NCBI GenBank assembly: GCA_021777685.1
Contig: JAJYDH010000413.1
Coordinates: forward strand, 1-5,802
DNA: 5,802 bases
Direction of reading: 5' to 3'
Origin: Planctomycetota bacterium
GTDB lineage: Bacteria; Planctomycetota; Planctomycetia; Isosphaerales; Isosphaeraceae
The notes beneath the pieces are model-generated. The model made no database searches. It was not told where the DNA came from and saw only the letters and a program-made list of their open reading frames with translations. The position numbers and the translations under genes were made by a program. Below are positions 5,684 through 5,802 of the stretch, piece after piece (the first letter of the stretch is position 1; every line of letters begins with the position of its first letter).

Positions 5684-5802
5684 CTCCTTGTAGGGTAGGG
5701 CTTGCCCCAATACCGTTGAATTAATCCAATGGCTTGCGCCAGAGGCATTTCTGTCTCCCCTCTCCCTCTGGGAGAGGGGCCGGGGTGAGGGGCGTCGCGG
5801 GA
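5684..5802. repeat. Right-edge palindromic intergenic repeats
   Basis: GGGC-TT-GCCC (5698-5707) lies within a TTGTAGGGTAGGGCTTGCCCC stretch. A perfect hairpin, CCCCTCTCCC (5757-5766), TCT loop, GGGAGAGGGG (5770-5779), is followed by CCGGGGTGAGGGG. From general knowledge, both resemble short GC-rich elements scattered between genes in many bacterial genomes. The window ends within or just past the second. A 40-codon open frame on the - strand (5626-5748) crosses this region but has no ribosome binding site or family resemblance and is not called. Confidence 0.6.

Noticed and set aside
5626..5748. A 40-codon - strand ORF beginning MPLAQAIGL
   Set aside because: No ribosome binding site or recognisable family; it overlaps repeat DNA and the transposase fragment in another frame.

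Overview
The window is very GC-rich and gene-sparse, with third codon positions strongly biased to G or C. It carries three genes for exported proteins with PEP-CTERM sorting tails, an IS4-type transposase relic, and clusters of short palindromic intergenic repeats. This combination suggests a chromosomal segment of a planctomycete, perhaps of the Isosphaeraceae. That assignment is inference from style and protein families, not from a marker gene.

Layout, left to right, with all intact genes on the + strand. Positions 1-83 may hold the end of an upstream gene. Positions 92-202 hold four short palindromes arranged as nested inverted pairs. A good sigma70-type promoter (253-281) precedes a small TPR-repeat putative lipoprotein (411-1280). 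A fumarylacetoacetate hydrolase (FAH) family enzyme follows (1432-2292). A 449-base gene-free leader region (2293-2741) holds a candidate promoter and competing hairpins. Then come three consecutive PEP-CTERM proteins (2742-3434, 3642-4283, 4419-5306). The right end has a transposase fragment on the - strand (about 5423-5653) and more palindromic repeat material (5684-5802).

The main point of interest is the PEP-CTERM trio. Beyond the generic sorting tail, all three share one domain that can be aligned by eye: an N-terminal Y-x-T-x-G strand, L-G-[QE]-F, a [YT]-[NT]-[ND]-T-P-F box, G-x-L-x-G-x-[IV], and [VM]-[VI]-A-T-x-x-x-I, in the same order. They look like a tandemly duplicated and diverged family of surface or matrix proteins. 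Each would be exported by Sec and then recognised by an exosortase, which is not in this window. The third paralogue has gained an Ala/Pro/Thr-rich linker built from a 25-residue tandem repeat just before its PEP motif.

The TPR protein and the FAH enzyme show no clear functional link to the PEP-CTERM cluster. No complete mobile element, RNA gene or CRISPR array was seen.
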